Assembly: GCA_944472135.2 (NCBI GenBank)
Contig: OX235270.1
Location: 58,781,267-58,845,266 of the forward strand
Direction: 5' to 3'
DNA: 64,000 nucleotides
Source: Trichobilharzia regenti
Lineage: Eukaryota; Platyhelminthes; Trematoda; Strigeidida; Schistosomatidae
This document shows, one piece after another, positions 34,226-45,140 of the stretch. The position numbers and the translations under genes are program-made. The notes beneath the pieces are model-generated. The model made no database searches. It worked only from the letters and a program-made list of their open reading frames with translations, and was not told the DNA's origin. Numbering within the stretch: position 1 is the first letter of the stretch; the number at the start of each line of letters is the position of its first letter.

Positions 34226-34516
34226 GTGGTAACAGAAAATTGCAGGTTTGCAGCGGGAACCAGTGGCACTACGAATAAGAAGAGACTACAAACGGAACGA
34301 TTAAAAGCAGTCAGGAACGTGAAGCATGAAGAGAAGAAGGATGCAGCAGAATTCGAACAGACAAAAAATATGAAATGCATAACGCTTGAAGTTGAAGGTC
34401 AAGTAAAGTGTAGTAGAGAAAGCACACAGTTGGTTGCAGACAGGTTTCACGGAGATACCTTCAAAAGTGGAGAGCACCATAAACTGTCACTGGGAAACGA
34501 GCTCATGTTTCTATAA
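34226..34516 (+). other. Unidentified 96-codon open frame
   Basis: The frame starts at GTG and is basic and charged (NKKRLQTERLKAVRN, KHEEKKDAAEFEQ). No family recognised. It lies 38 bases upstream of the second RTE copy and in the same orientation, and composition is richer in G than the surrounding spacer, so it may be a fragment of another repeat rather than a gene. Confidence 0.25.
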
Positions 34517-34554
34517 TCAAAAGAGGAGACAAATGGAGGTGAAAAAGTGTGGTA

Positions 34555-36296
34555 GAAAATGAACCCAGAGACATCAACAGACTTAATAACAACACTAATG
34601 GAGAAGGTGTGGAACGACGGGAAGGTACCTACTCACTGGAAGAAAGGCTACTTATTCAAACTGCCAAATAAGGAGTATTTAAGTCAATGCAAGAACTGGC
34701 GCGGAATTATGCTCCTGTCCATCCCAAGCAAAATACTAAGCCACATCATCCTGGAGGGAATCAAACATGCTGCCATGGATGAAAAACTTCAACTGGAACA
34801 CACAGGATTCAGGAGGAACAAGTCATGCATCGATCGAATCGCGGCACTACGGATCATCATTGAACAGAGCTTGGAATGGAAGTCACCTCTCTACCTCACT
34901 CAACTTCATCGACTTTGAAAAGACCTTCGACAGTGTCGATCGAGAGGTGATTTGGAAACTACTTCTCTACTACGGATTGCTGCCGACAATTAAACATCTC
35001 ATCCAATAGCTGTACGACAATGCAGCATGAGAAGTAATCCACAACGGGGAACTCACGGAATCATTCGAAGAAGTGAGGACGGGAGTAAGACAAGGCTGGC
35101 TGGCTGACTGGGTGCCTGCTATCACCAATGATTTTCCTGATTGTCATCGACTGGATATTGCGACAGACAGCAGACCGGTCAACGAGGAGACAGGCATAAA
35201 ATGGACCCACACAAAACACTTGGAGGATATGGACTTCGCCGGTAACATATATGTGTCTGATTTCCCACAGACTGGAAGATATGCAAGTGAAAAGCAACAA
35301 GTTGACGGAAGAAACATCAAAGATAGAACCTCCTTCAGGTGAACACAGAGAAAACAGATGTGGTGATGAAGATTCCTGGTCAGCTGCAACAGCAACAACA
35401 TCAACAACAGACAACAGTCAGCATAAATGGGAGGAGTCTGAGAGAAGTGTCCCCCCACTTACCTACCTGCCTACCTGGGAAGCATCGCTTCAACTACAGG
35501 CGGACGGAACTGACGAGGATATCAAAGAGAGGATGGGGAAAGCGAGGGAAGTTTTCATCACTCTCAAGTCTTTGTGGAGGTCAACAGCACTCAGCATGGA
35601 AATGAAAATAAGATTCGGATTTTCAACTCCAGTGTGAAGTCAGTGCTACTCTATGGATTAGAGACTTGCACTGGGCGTCACGAAGAGCACTTCAAACAGA
35701 CTACACACCTTCATGATAACTGTCTTCGCTCAACACCACTCAAGATCGGATGGCCGGTCAGAAAAGATCGGCCACAGGGTGGAATCTCTGGCAATGACCG
35801 AACGAACGAACTCAGCAGGAAACAACTGTGCAACAAATGTGAGGGAAGAAATAGAGGCAAGTTGGCTGTAATCTGAGAAAAGCATCAAATGACATCCGTC
35901 ACACACCAGGCCATAGCTCGAGTGGAACCCGAATGGGAAGCGGTGAGTTTGTTGTCAGTGAGAGGGTGACATGGAGGAAGTGATGTGAATAGGAGATGAA
36001 AGCATGTGGGCAGACGTGGATGCAGATGAAAATGTTGGCGGAGAAACGAAGGCAATGGAGATGTATGCCTGTAGCCCTATGCTCCCCTAGGAACTGAAGG
36101 AAACAATAGTAGTGATAATAATAATAATACAGTGGGTTAAGCAAATCAGCAATAAGAAGTAACACGAGTGTGTAGCACCAATAACGTCGAAACGTCTCTG
36201 CTCACAACTATTTGTTGGCGGGAGAGGACAATAACGTAAGATTGAGTTGATTAGTGTCGTATATATTTGTGTGATATTCAGTTTCATTTTTTGTTA
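34555..36296 (+). pseudogene. SR2/RTE-like LINE, second near-identical copy
   Basis: Aligns with 25044-26788 over its whole length. By eye about eight substitutions and one 3-base gap (CTC in the run before CCCCCAC) separate them, roughly 99.5% identity. It shares every frameshift and the dead FAGN motif, and also the 165 bases beyond the AATAAT run. It starts abruptly at GAAAATGAACCC, in the middle of the LINE. No target duplication is evident. Confidence 0.8.
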
Positions 36297-37860
36297 GATC
36301 CTAGGTCCTGTATACAGAAATACTTTGTTCAATCACTGAACATACAATTGACTTAGTGCGTCTCAACACTGAATATGTATTTTTTTAATTATAACTTTTT
36401 TGTTTTATTATTTTTTCCCTGCCACCGCTACTACAATACCACTTCTATTGAAATTGATCGTAACTCGATCGCCCCTCATTTTGAGTTAACTTCTGTCCAA
36501 TCCCGTCTGTTACATTATGTCACGAAACTTACTTGATTTACTTTAGTTTCTACCCGATTGATGCTTTCCGTGTTGCGTTGTTGTTATCTAAAACTTACAA
36601 TTCTAATGACACATCTTAGGAAACATTCCTCTTGTTGCTAAGATCATCTACCATATGCACGCGATTATACAGCTTGGAGATGATGTCGGTGTAAACAGCA
36701 ACTTCTCACTGGACACCTTTCCTTCTGTATAATCTTTGAATCTGTCTGGCTGTCCTTAACGATCACCAAGGAGTATAATACATAAATGTAGTTTAAACTG
36801 ATTGATCAATGGAGTGTAACAGCTGTTTGTATGACTCCGAGGAAACGTTTAGTTGCTCAACGTTTTTTAGCTAAGAAAAACCATAATCCTAAATGTCAAA
36901 CAGTAATTGCTCTGTGCAACAGCGTTCAGAAATTAGCTTTTTTAAAAAGTGGAACTGCTGTATGGTATGATATTTGTCGTAGGCAGAAAGTAGACACAGT
37001 AATGAAAAGAAGCACATAAAGATATGAACATCTTGAGAGCCCCAAAAATGTATACGACTTTCAGTTAGACATTGTTATGAAGTTCACGGATTATATGGGA
37101 ATTAGGGGATTAGCGTGAATAACGCTCATGCTTAGAATTCTTCTGGTTTAATGCAATATTATAATTCAGTAGTGGAAGTAGATTTTGTCTAGGAAGTAAT
37201 GACCAGCGGGATAAATGGATTTCGGAGTCACTTACTGACCAGTGATTTTCCAATGCGGTAGTGATACTCCTTATGACAGTAAGATTTACAAAACGCCAGT
37301 AAAATTGGCTTCTGACTTAGTGGTTGAGTACGGAAATGCTTTCTATAAGGACAGTCAGCCTCAGGCTTGATCCTGCTAGTATTCACCCGTTTATGTTGTC
37401 AATATGTCTAAAATTACAGACGAACTACTGTTCGGTGAAGCTATTTTGCCCTGATATTTTCATGTTTCCATAGTGTTGATTAGTGGAAAGCAAAATAGAA
37501 CTGTGTGATTTTAGTTATAACCGGCTGATGACCTATTGGCGCACGAAACATATTGAGAAACCACTGACCAATCAAACTTTAATATTTATTTCGAGTTGTA
37601 AGTTGATTACTTTAGTCTGATTGGCTAAAAAATATTTTATTAAGTCCTATGATGAGAAATAACATTTTTAGAACATACTAACACTGCAGCATAAGATCAT
37701 CTTAAGGTATGAGTAATTTTCATGCAGTCCACGAAGGTAACACGTAGAACTGAAAGTAAATAAGGTTTAAGATAACTGTTTCTGTTGTCATCTTCATTTT
37801 CAACGGTAAAAACATCTACTTTCAGTATCTTTCATCATTCAACATTTCAACTAATACTTA
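36297..37860. other. No gene recognised; upstream of the GPCR exon
   Basis: AT-rich. A 62-codon ATG ORF at 36831-37019 has no recognised homology. Promoter or 5' UTR exons of the GPCR may lie here but cannot be identified. Confidence 0.4.
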
Positions 37861-37881
37861 GTGGTGTACAAATCGCGAAGC

Positions 37882-38589
37882 ATGAATGAATCACATGTGC
37901 AATATAATCAGACGCTGTTACGAATGTATGAGCAGAATATGAGTGCAACAAATGAGATTCAACTGATTTTAGAATTGACTTTATCTAATCTATCAACAAT
38001 AAACACATCCAGACAGATTTATTACTTTTTTGAAGATTACGTGAATACTTTAAAAAATCCTTACAAGCGGATATTACTTGTTCTGTATATATTAATATTA
38101 GTATTTGGAACGTTGATTAATTTACTGTTAATACACACAATACGCAAACTACGTAATCCTAAGTCATTAGCCAATAGAAGAATGTTAATCATACGTGTAT
38201 TATGTGATTTAGCTTTGGCGTGGTTTGGTGTGCCGTATACAGCGTATACAGCTGTCTACAAGAATTGGTTGTTAGGCAATGTTATGTGCAAAATTTCTGC
38301 ATTCCTAATGTACTTTATTGTTGCATTGAACAATTTTCTTCTAGTAGCTATCTGTCTAAATCGCAGTGTTGGTATTAGTCAAAATGGCAAACACTTAACT
38401 GATTCAACAGTTAGCGTACCATGTCGTGTTAAGTGTTTACTAGTCGCAGCTGGATTATTAGCACTGGTGATTGCATTTCCAGGTGGGATTGTCAGTGAAC
38501 AAGTACAGATTCAGTTACCAGAAACAGTTAAAATATATTCTGACTTATATTCAGATATATCAGACATGATACCAAAGATATGCAAGTAA
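37882..38589 (+). CDS. Rhodopsin-family GPCR, first coding exon (TM1-TM4)
   Basis: Plasma-membrane receptor, probably for a neuropeptide or an orphan ligand. From ATG 37882 the ~60-residue N-terminus has five N-glycosylation sequons (NES, NQT, NMS, NLS, NTS). TM1 is LLVLYILILVFGTLINLLLI with the conserved N; TM2 is RVLCDLALAWFGVPYTAYTA with the conserved D; then W-L-L-G-N-V-M-C, the ECL1 tryptophan and TM3 cysteine; TM3 ends LNRSVGI in place of DRY; TM4 is CLLVAAGLLALVIAFPGG; ECL2 contributes the partner cysteine in PKICK. The frame ends at TGCAA|GTAAGT, a consensus splice donor in phase 2. An in-frame stop lies just upstream (near 37852), so ATG 37882 is the likely start. TM5-TM7 must be in later exons, beyond a long intron full of repeats. 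The altered DRY motif is seen in flatworm-specific receptor groups; subfamily not determined. Confidence 0.8.
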   Translation: MNESHVQYNQTLLRMYEQNMSATNEIQLILELTLSNLSTINTSRQIYYFFEDYVNTLKNPYKRILLVLYILILVFGTLINLLLIHTIRKLRNPKSLANRRMLIIRVLCDLALAWFGVPYTAYTAVYKNWLLGNVMCKISAFLMYFIVALNNFLLVAICLNRSVGISQNGKHLTDSTVSVPCRVKCLLVAAGLLALVIAFPGGIVSEQVQIQLPETVKIYSDLYSDISDMIPKICK

Positions 38590-38592
38590 GTC
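38587..38592 (+). promoter_or_regulatory. Splice donor of the GPCR exon
   Basis: GTAAGT directly after ICKA-type codons; translation through it meets TAA at once, which supports the exon end. Confidence 0.65.
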
Positions 38593-39009
38593 GTATAAAA
38601 GATTTTTTAAGTCATTATTTATGTTGTCTAATGTAAAACTTGACTCGTTAAATAGTTATTTAAATAATGACCGGTATGGAACTCAGAGCATACATTTACT
38701 TCCACTCCCAGCTGTTAAGGTGAACGAACCTGCACTTTATTACATTACTGTCCATTTTAATACCTGTGAGTAATGTATGCCACTTAAGGAGCGCTTGAGG
38801 GTCGTTTCATTTCGGTTCGTTACTCTTCAACAGTGAGCTTTTGCATTGCTAAAACTGTAAGGTTCTAAGGCAATCACATTGTTTTTTTAGGGGGCTAGAT
38901 TCGGTTATAATGGCCTGCTAATAAACTCACTGCTGTCTAAATTAGTTACGCATAACTTGGTTCTTTTTTAAATAATGTGATTAATATCACAGAGCAATCT
39001 ACTCGCTAA
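38593..39009 (+). other. Intron start, no further feature
   Basis: Sequence between the GPCR donor and a Penelope-like fragment; no ORF. Confidence 0.4.
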
Positions 39010-39725
39010 CTGAAAAGTGCCCTTCAAATACAAATGCAATCTGATAAAGTGCCTGGTTCACAGAGCAAGGGCAATTTGCTCGGATGAATGTCTTGATGAG
39101 GAAATTAACAATATTAAACGGTTGCTACGTGAAAATGGTTACCCAGAAAAGTTTATTGATAAGAATATGAATCTGAAACCAAAGCAGCCCAAGTTACCAA
39201 CAGTTCCAAAAAAGGCCTTATTCTTACAAATGCAGTTCCTTGGGGACAACATCAACGAGATACTAACACAGCGCCTTCGAAGTGAGGTAAAAAGAGCATC
39301 GCCTACTGCCAAATTACATAGTGTCTTCAGAACCACTCCTCTTTTGCGTCCGGGAGTAAAAGACAAACTGCCTCATTTTGCCTCTTCCATGTGTATTTAC
39401 CAATTTAACTGCTCCTGTGGAACCAGTTAAATAAGCCGTACAATTAGGCGTGTTTCTTATCCTGTGTGGTTACGCAAAGGACAAACAAAATCTATTCGCA
39501 CCACTATCCTATCTCATCTTGTGAATACAGAACACAAGATTGACATTAACCATGCTTTTAAGGTCATTTACCGCATACCTACGAATCTCAATTTCGCCTT
39601 AAGAGTTTGACTACTAAATATTGGTGAGACTGTGAGGATCCATATCAACAAGCCTAATTTATGCATCCAAAAGAAGTTAGTTCAGACATTATCCTTACCT
39701 TTGCCATCTAGGTGTGAACGATCCT
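39010..39725 (+). pseudogene. Penelope-like element, 3' ORF fragment with GIY-YIG part
   Basis: 137 open codons (39017-39430) followed by a stop and continuing frames. LIKCLVHRARAICSDECLDE and NLKPKQPKLPTVPKKA are the post-RT region. SVFRTTPLLRPGVKDKLPHF leads to YQFNCSCGTS and, past the stop, ISRTIRRVS, corresponding to the GIY-YIG endonuclease entry (Y-x-C-x-C-G...YIGRT.R). Downstream LRKGQTKSIRTTILSHLVNT and INKPNLCIQKKLVQTLSLP are the C-terminal end. Inserted in the presumed GPCR intron in the same orientation, 5'-truncated. Confidence 0.75.
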
Positions 39726-41358
39726 GAATTTTGTGGAACTTTTCTAATTTTAGTTGATATTCTATTTGCTACTATATCTTTGTTATTATTATAATTTGAG
39801 CATCTTTAATGAACTGTAACTGCATTGATTTTACTTTACAAATCGATATTATTTAAAAAACACTAGTATTGTTATTGACTAATAATTTAGAATATTCGAT
39901 GTATATAAACATATATATAATTGTAGAGCTAAAAGAGGGATTTATCGGAAAGGATATTCTTTGCTCAATTATTTTGTGTTTTATAATACTAAACCTCACT
40001 TTCCTATCATTTCGTAAAGTTTATCTTCGGTTATTATTGGAAGTAATCAAAGACCAGCTCAAGTAAACATAGAAAGGGCGGATATGTCAGTACAAACTAA
40101 TCATTTCTGTTTTAAAATTCATGAAGATATTTTGAATCTTTTCGCTCTGGAAGTATTGTGATTTCCATACTTTTAGGATTTACTTTCACTATAAAAATTA
40201 AGTAGAAAATGTAATGCAAAAGGTATTTTTTTAAGTAATTGTCATGACTGAACACACTGTTCACAGCTAGGAATTCAGTCGATAACTTTACCAAGAAAGA
40301 TGAAACAAGAAATTGGTTGTATAAGGAATGTTATCGCATAACCAAGTGATTTATTCACTGATGCCCGGATAATTTTAATACTTAGTACAAAGCATTTAAC
40401 AGTAGATAGCTTGTCCTAAATTTACTACAAACAAATGTTTAATTGTTTCACATATAGGTGATATAGCCAGTGCGTTATGACTTATATTGTGTGAAATGAG
40501 CTTTTGCAACTAATAATTAAGGTTAATGTATTTTACTAGACAAAGTTATCATGAGGTTATAGGGTACATGTTTTTGATAACTTTCTAGGTTATCGTTATG
40601 GAATCAAAAAGCACTTTTAAATACCTGTGACTGAGCTCTTAGTTGATAAATATGCACAGAACAAAACTGTTTGCCAAGTTGAGTTTTATTCCGACGAATA
40701 ATTCTAGAAGTGAAAAAAGTACTTCAAATAAGTAAAAACATATAAAATAACAATCTTTTCAAACCCTTTTTCGGAGCGTTTAAAGTTACTTGTGAGCAGA
40801 ACTTTTGAAAATGTATAAAACACTTTTTATCACTGTAATATTTAACAGGCTTTCAATCTGCTAGTGTTTTCCAACTAACCTTAACAAATTTTCAGTTTGA
40901 ATAGTTCATCTGTTTGGTCATTTTTCCAGCATTCGTAAATAGGCCAGTGTTTCTAGACTTTTCACTGATTTCAATGTTTGTTTCTTTTGCTATATTTCTA
41001 CATTTTAGCAGTTGGATTGAAGGAGGAAGGTTAGTAATCAAAATCTGTCTACTGACAACTTATTTTGCAGTAAAATCTCGGTCTACTTAAGCGGTATTTT
41101 AAAAGAAAAGCTTGAAAATATAGTTTATATGACATTGATGATTACTGCATAGTGCCAGGTAAACCCATGTGTCAGCTAAAAGCTTATTAAAGTATTAATA
41201 TCATTTATACGTCTTCCTTACGAACAAAATTTCTCAATAGCTTTCCCAAGTATCATTTATCTTCTATTTTCAAATACAGCTGAATCTGAAGTTAGACGAC
41301 TAAAGTTGGTGGAGTGCAAGAGTTTTCGCAATTAGTAATAATATAAATAAATAAATAG
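39726..41358. other. No gene recognised (presumed intron)
   Basis: AT-rich. A 65-codon ORF at 39869-40066 contains one hydrophobic stretch (ILCSIILCFIILNLTFLSF) followed by basic residues, but no GPCR hallmark and no convincing splice sites. Confidence 0.35.
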
Positions 41359-41595
41359 TGCGTCGGTGGCATAGCGGTTAGAACGCTCGCCGACCATGCA
41401 CATGGTCCGGGGTTCGTTCCCCGGCCACCGACCCACTCCTTTACCTCACTGAGCCAGAAATAATGCTGGTAAAGAGGAACGGTTGGGCATGAGGTTAGCA
41501 ACCCCATCCTGTAAAATAAACACTGCTACAGAAACTTCAAGCCACTAGCTTGAAGTCCTATGTTCCACTGGGGAACGTGAAGGATAAAAAAAAAA
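41359..41595 (+). mobile_element. tRNA-headed SINE with RTE tail, copy 2
   Basis: Best-preserved head: GCGTCGGTGGCATAGCGG (A box), GGGGTTCGTTCCCC (B box, perfect T-arm stem). Body GGTAAAGAGGAACGGTTGGG, GTTAGCAACCCCATCCTGTA, CTACAGAAACTTCAAGCC; end CCTATGTTCCACTGGGGAAC and an A-rich tail. AGTAATAATA on both sides is a probable target duplication. Confidence 0.85.
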
Positions 41596-42290
41596 GTAAT
41601 AATAAATTCAAACCGTACAAATTATCATTGCACCCTCAATATTATGATTAATGATAGCATACCGTGCAAACATACTTTCATATGTTCATTTTTTCCCTTC
41701 TAGTAGTTTTAGTGAATTATAAATGGAACTGAAACTTTAAGTGAACTAACTAATGACAGAATTTTCGGTGAAATAACCGCCATTTCCGGTGGCACCCTTT
41801 AGAATATGCAAACTTTCTAAAATTACTTATTTTACTGTGAATGATTATTTGAGAAAAAGGTGAACATTCTGCGATCATTAGGCTTTGTTAGACTTCTGTC
41901 TTTAAAATACATCCAATATAGTAACATTCACTTTGTTTCTGCTGCTGGTGAGATATTTCTCTGCTGTGTTCTCCCACGTCACCGATTAATATAAATGTTT
42001 GCATGGAAACATGGAAGTGTTTGTGTCTAGAGACTGTTCCCCTAGAAAATAGACTTAAACTATCCGATAGACAATGAGAAGTTGATATAAATACTGAAGA
42101 TGTTCATTCATTTTACAGTGATGCTGTAAATTGAGTTAAAACTTGTCTAAATAGAGACTTGTAGTTAATCTCTTTTCATTGCAGATTTCTAATAATCTAT
42201 GGGATCAATGAGTGTAAGTACAAATGCTACACTATTTGAAACACTATTAGTTAATTTATGTGAATTAAATTGGTATTTTTTACCTATCTA
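41596..42290. other. No gene recognised
   Basis: AT-rich spacer. Confidence 0.4.
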
Positions 42291-42373
42291 CCTATCTATC
42301 TATCTGGCTGTAACTTATCTTCATATATATATACATGTATATATATATGTATATATATATGTATATATATATG

Positions 42374-42407
<34 letters not shown>

Positions 42408-42411
42408 AAGC
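42291..42411. repeat. Microsatellite (CTAT)n and (ATATAC/ATGTATAT)n
   Basis: Runs of CTAT units followed by alternating TATA with interspersed TGTA. The ORF across it (42199-42408) is an artefact of the repeat. Confidence 0.85.
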
Positions 42412-42802
42412 TGTGTTTATAGGTTTGTGCATTCGTGTAGGAATTGCAAAGTAGTCCAATTTGTGGACACTGTAAGTCCTACTTCTAAATTAATACTGCC
42501 ATCTGACATTTCAGAAATGAATCTGGATTTAGTATTATAACATTTAGAATACTATATCACTTTATTTGTCTGTCATAAGGTTTCATCATTAGTTCAGTTC
42601 TTTATCTATCCTGAAGGCATCATAAATATATATATAAATCATGGACAACAAGGATTTCTCAAAGTCGAACCAGTCTTGTTATACAACATTCTAGCACAAT
42701 GATGAAAATAAATAAATGCACTTTATTGGCCAGTGAAATGACTTCAGTGCAGTTATTTAATTACTTCATTTAAAAATATTTAACTGTGCTCGAAGTTTAT
42801 TG

Positions 42803-43051
42803 TTTGGATCTCAGAACTAATAATCCCGTACTTTGTGGAATACGCAAACATTTTTATCACCAAGTTGTTAATGAGCTAAGCAGTGATATGTTGAAAAACG
42901 TTAATCCTAAGACTAGCTGTTATCCAGTATTTCTATTTTGCGTCTATATAAATATGCCTGTCTTACTTTTTCATTTAGTATGTATCATACAGAAAGCCTT
43001 TTCAAATGCTGTACAACTAACTATTTTATTTTCCTGTATTCTAAATCAGTA
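42803..43051 (+). other. Possible last exon of the GPCR (TM7 end and tail)
   Basis: After an acceptor-like TTTGGATCTCAG, the frame compatible with the phase-2 donor reads TNNPVLCGIRKHFYHQVVNE and stays open for 82 codons to a TAA. NPVLC-GIRKHF resembles the NPxxY plus helix-8 start of rhodopsin-family receptors, with C in place of Y. Against it: no exon with TM5-TM6 was found between 38.6 and 42.8 kb, and the remainder of the frame is hydrophobic rather than tail-like. Weak. Confidence 0.2.
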
Positions 43052-43977
43052 ATTCTACACGATCGTCTTTGAATGTGTCACATATTTAATTTCATATGAA
43101 TTTACGTTAAAATTTGAAAATTTGCAGTAATGCAGTAAATGTTCAGTGAAAATGATCAAAGGAGAAAGTACTACAATGAAATCAATGTATGGTATAAACT
43201 CATATCCACAAACCAACGAAATTTAATAGGTGTAACCCAGAATCAGTACTGTGTAGTGAAAGTACTGTCTATTAACTACTTGAAGGGTTACACAATGATA
43301 GTAAAACAGTCACATGTGGTGTGTGTCATCAAATGTTGTTCTGTAGATCACTGTGTTTCTCCAGTCAAGGCTAGAAATATGTAACCTGAAGTCCCAGTAA
43401 TATCAATGCATCTTTAAGATTACATCCAGATACATACTTTGTCCAATTTAATCCACTAATAGGCAACTTACAGGTATAATATTCAAACGGAAAGGTTCTA
43501 GGATTTATCATTATTTGGTTGATTAAAACGCGGGCAATAATCGCAGTAGAAATTGGCTCCAAATCCTGCAAGATTACGTTACATCCAATAAAACTTTAGA
43601 AAATATACTTAAAAGAATGTAGAAAACTAGTGCATATCTACGCATGTGTGAAGTTGAATAAAAGTACTCACAGTCACCAGCTTGAGGAAAATAGATCTGG
43701 TATAAATTAAGGTCTCATAATCATATACGTCCATATTACAAAAGACAGCAGCTAAGATGCTTTCCACATTTTCGTATCTGAAATGTTTTATATAGATTTA
43801 TCTGTTTGGCCATTGAGCTATGTGAATTCTTCGCAAAATTAATTAAACGCCTTTTTGATTATTTTCTGCCACTACCAAATGATATAAGGTTTTGACTGCT
43901 TAATAAGGAGAATTTAAGCTTGAAACATACCTGAGGGATTCTAATGAACATTAGTGATGTGTCAGTAATATAACCAT
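43052..43977. other. No gene recognised
   Basis: AT-rich spacer with short ORFs only (43139-43384 plus, 43371-43571 minus). Confidence 0.4.
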
Positions 43978-45140
43978 TAAGATAAGATAAGATAATAGCT
44001 TTATTCCAAATCAGTACTTGTGATACAGAATGGAATTCTCAGCATTTTTACTACAATATTGCATCCACTTAGTACGTTAATAATAAATAAAGTTCTACAT
44101 AGATTAAAGTTACCTCAGTCAGTTTTGACAACAACATATTAGCATGTCGGTAGCAAAGCCAAAATTTAAACAGTGTTTGAAGGTGTCAGAAAGGTAGATA
44201 CTACTAGCATATTTACTGACGTAAGCGATAGCAAAATGGTCGAGATATACAGAGTGTGAAAGAACGAACAAGAATGTTTTAAGTAGAGTTTGTAAGGAAG
44301 AGAGAAACAAAACGGCACATAACAAAAATAAATACAGAAAGAGAAAAAAAGAAAAAAAAAGTAGAGAGAAAACGTTGAACCTGTAAATGATGTGAGTTGG
44401 AAAGACGAGATCTATTTGTTCTACTGACTATTTAATAAGTTAAAGGTTTCACGCCTAATGCTTTCTTTATCGCACAGAACACGAGAGAAGTAGGGTATGG
44501 ATGAGTTTTTGTACTTACTAGTGCGGGCATATAGTTTCCTATGTAGGCTTCTGGTTTTCCCTGAAGAGATACATGGGGAGAGTTGTGAATGAAGAGGGTG
44601 GTGTGAGTCAGATAAAATGGATTTCGCCCATTTTTCACATGAGTCCATGTGCCTGTCCACCCGAATATTAACAAGCTGGCTAAGTGGCACACTGCTTACC
44701 CTGCTGACAACCTTTAACATCCTACGTAATATGGTATAGTCTTTCTTCAGTAGTCAAGGAAAGACTAAGGGGGAACAATAGAGAATAATCGGCAGAATAC
44801 GGGAGTTAACAAATTGTAGGAGTAGGGGTTGGGTTACACCAGAATGTCTTAACTTCTTGATGTAGGAGGTAAGACGGAATGTTTTCTTAGAAATCGTCAA
44901 GATATGAGACGACCAGGAAAGATCAGAAGATAGAGTGACGCCAAGATATTTAATTTCCGACTTGGTTTCTATTTCAGTGCCATCTATGTTGGACACCTCG
45001 TGAGTGCTAACCAGTTTGTTTAGGTCAGATTTGTGCCTAAAGGTGAAATTGACTGTTTGGCATTTGGAGGGGTTTAAGGTGAAACCATTTCCCTTAGACC
45101 ATCGGCTGATTTCTGATAAAAAGTCATTTAATATATATAA
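43978..45140 (-). pseudogene. CR1-like LINE 3' end
   Basis: Minus strand: GNGFTLNPSKCQTVNF, then KYLGVTLSSDLSWSSHI and a thumb/C-terminal region (LLLQFVNSRILPIILYCSPL), a frameshift near 44750, then 44720-44421 (DRHMDSCEKWAKSILSDS, SRVLCDKESIRRETFNLL) to the end of the protein. The 3' UTR (44420-43978) ends TTTGGAATAAAGCTATTATC followed by TATCTTATCTT units, the short-repeat tail typical of CR1-group elements (schistosome SR1 belongs to that group). 5'-truncated within RT. Confidence 0.75.

Noticed and set aside
36831..37019. 62-codon ATG ORF
   Set aside because: No homology and within the length expected by chance in this sequence.
39869..40066. Possible TM5 or TM6 exon of the GPCR
   Set aside because: One hydrophobic stretch only; lacks the conserved P of TM5 and the CWxP of TM6, and no suitable splice sites.
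41359..41435. True tRNA gene
   Set aside because: A and B boxes and T arm are good, but the anticodon arm forms a self-complementary hairpin without a 7-base loop, and the head is repeated with a SINE body and target duplications.
42199..42408. 69-codon ORF rich in Y and I
   Set aside because: Translation of a TA-rich microsatellite.
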